A DNA stretch of 64,000 nucleotides from Streptomyces sp. NBC_01478. GTDB taxonomy: Bacteria > Actinomycetota > Actinomycetes > Streptomycetales > Streptomycetaceae. Under the pieces are notes generated by a model. It ran no database searches. It saw only the letters and a list, made by a program, of their open reading frames with translations, and was not told the origin of the DNA. A program made the position numbers and the translations under genes. Positions 63,387 to 64,000 of this stretch are shown piece by piece (position 1 is the stretch's first letter; each line of letters begins with the position of its first letter). The stretch spans positions 4,321,501 through 4,385,500 of the forward strand of contig NZ_CP109444.1 in the NCBI RefSeq assembly GCF_036227225.1, in the 5' to 3' direction.

Positions 63387-63803
63387 TCAGCTACCGATCG
63401 CGCCGTTGCCCGACAGCACCGGGATGTTGTCGGCGATGTGCGACAGCGGCTCGTCACCCTTGGCCTGGGTGGAGTTCTCGGCGCACTGCTGGTTCTGCGG
63501 GGCCGAGAGGACCGGCACGTCCTGGAGGACGGTGACCGGCACCAGTACGCCCACGATCGAGGCCGCGTTGACCTTGGCCGGCAGACCGACACAGAGCTTG
63601 TTCAGGTCACCCTGGGCGAGCCCGAGCTGGGGGCTCATGTCGCCGGTGGTCTTGGCGTTGCCATAGGCCTGCTCGGCACCGTTCCCGTTGACCGTGGTGA
63701 CGCCGTTGTCGTTGCCGATGGCCAGCGCCTGCGGGGCGGCCGTCGCCGAGACGCCGACGACGGAAGCCGCGACAGCCGTCGCAGCCATTGCCTTCTTGAG
63801 CAT
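63387..63803 (-). CDS. rdlA: Rodlin
   Basis: A 138-residue secreted rodlin. The signal peptide is [28 protein letters not shown]. The mature part has [42 protein letters not shown] and the repeat-like [29 protein letters not shown], with two cysteines, as in RdlA/RdlB. Rodlins order chaplin fibrils into the rodlet layer of aerial hyphae and spores. The ATG at 63803 has an AAGGA ribosome-binding site. A partner rodlin gene is expected beyond the right edge but is not visible. Which of the two paralogues this is cannot be told from the sequence. Confidence 0.92.
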   Translation of the reverse strand: MLKKAMAATAVAASVVGVSATAAPQALAIGNDNGVTTVNGNGAEQAYGNAKTTGDMSPQLGLAQGDLNKLCVGLPAKVNAASIVGVLVPVTVLQDVPVLSAPQNQQCAENSTQAKGDEPLSHIADNIPVLSGNGAIGS

Positions 63804-64000
63804 TTCTGCGGTCCTTTCCTGGCAGAGACACAATTCCTGCTCCCCCATCAACAGGGGTCGACCGGATTGGTTGCGTGTTGGCCGCACGGCTTCACCCGGT
63901 TGGATTCATCTGGGCCATTGGAGTGAATCGGAGCAACCATGCGGCCCGGCACCAGTTGTTCAGGTCGCTCCGGTGGACGGGGTTACTCCAGAAGGGACCA
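63804..64000. promoter_or_regulatory. Upstream region of the rodlin gene (to window edge)
   Basis: About 200 bp upstream of the rodlin gene, with GATTCA (63903-63908) and TGAATC (63924-63929) forming an inverted repeat with 15-bp spacing that could be an operator. No ORF is supported. It may be the shared promoter region of a divergent rodlin pair. Confidence 0.4.

Overview
The window is high-GC DNA with the gene content of a Streptomyces-type actinomycete chromosome. Direct evidence is the chaplins, a rodlin, the melC1/melC2 tyrosinase pair, an SsbB-type second SSB, tandem dynamin-like GTPases and frequent GTG/TTG starts. The order melC, chaplin, chaplin, glycan locus, long chaplin, short chaplin, rodlin matches, from memory, the chpG-melC-chpF-...-chpA-chpD-rdlA stretch of S. 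coelicolor. The chaplin and rodlin symbols rest on that order. No database search was possible.

Layout. 1-11.9 kb is a conserved-looking block: the end of an FHA protein, a PCMT-like methyltransferase, truncated haemoglobin, a hypothetical/thioesterase/EttA operon, a membrane protein, a sortase-anchored thioester-domain surface protein, SsbB, two dynamin-like GTPases and tRNA-Arg(TCT). 11.9-33.5 kb looks accessory. It opens with a C-terminal gene remnant next to the tRNA and closes with the intact relative of that remnant (a Tat-exported TagC-like beta-propeller). Between them lie a GT-C-like membrane protein, a compact unrecognised biosynthetic cluster (13.8-24.8 kb), and a 2150-residue secreted RHS/YD protein with a small membrane protein behind it. 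33.7-34.0 kb is a non-coding 53-bp tandem repeat.

34-41.7 kb holds a GT2 glycosyltransferase, RmlA/RmlB (dTDP-sugar supply), an APC permease, a 2-hydroxyacid dehydrogenase and a DUF2087-type regulator. 41.9-47 kb carries chaplin genes, tyrosinase and several small secreted proteins. 48.2-57.5 kb is a translationally coupled glycan assembly operon: two GT4, a polyprenyl-phosphate sugar transferase, an O-antigen-ligase-like protein, a MurJ/MviN flippase, a deacetylase, a Wzz-like protein and a FemAB/GNAT-like transferase. It is followed by a GH26-like secreted hydrolase and a coupled ATP-grasp/flavoprotein pair. 61.7-63.8 kb returns to surface proteins: a repeat-rich long chaplin with a sorting signal, a short chaplin and a rodlin.

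The most interesting system is the 13.8-24.8 kb cluster. A near-continuous minus-strand operon encodes a flavoprotein, a left-handed beta-helix protein, an aldo-keto reductase, free-standing NRPS condensation, carrier and adenylation proteins, a FemX/GNAT-like acyltransferase, an MFS exporter and an argininosuccinate-synthase-like enzyme with an altered substrate loop. A divergent gene encodes an ATP-grasp ligase. The set predicts a small, peptide-like, nitrogen-rich metabolite. No thioesterase, reductase domain or cluster regulator is visible.
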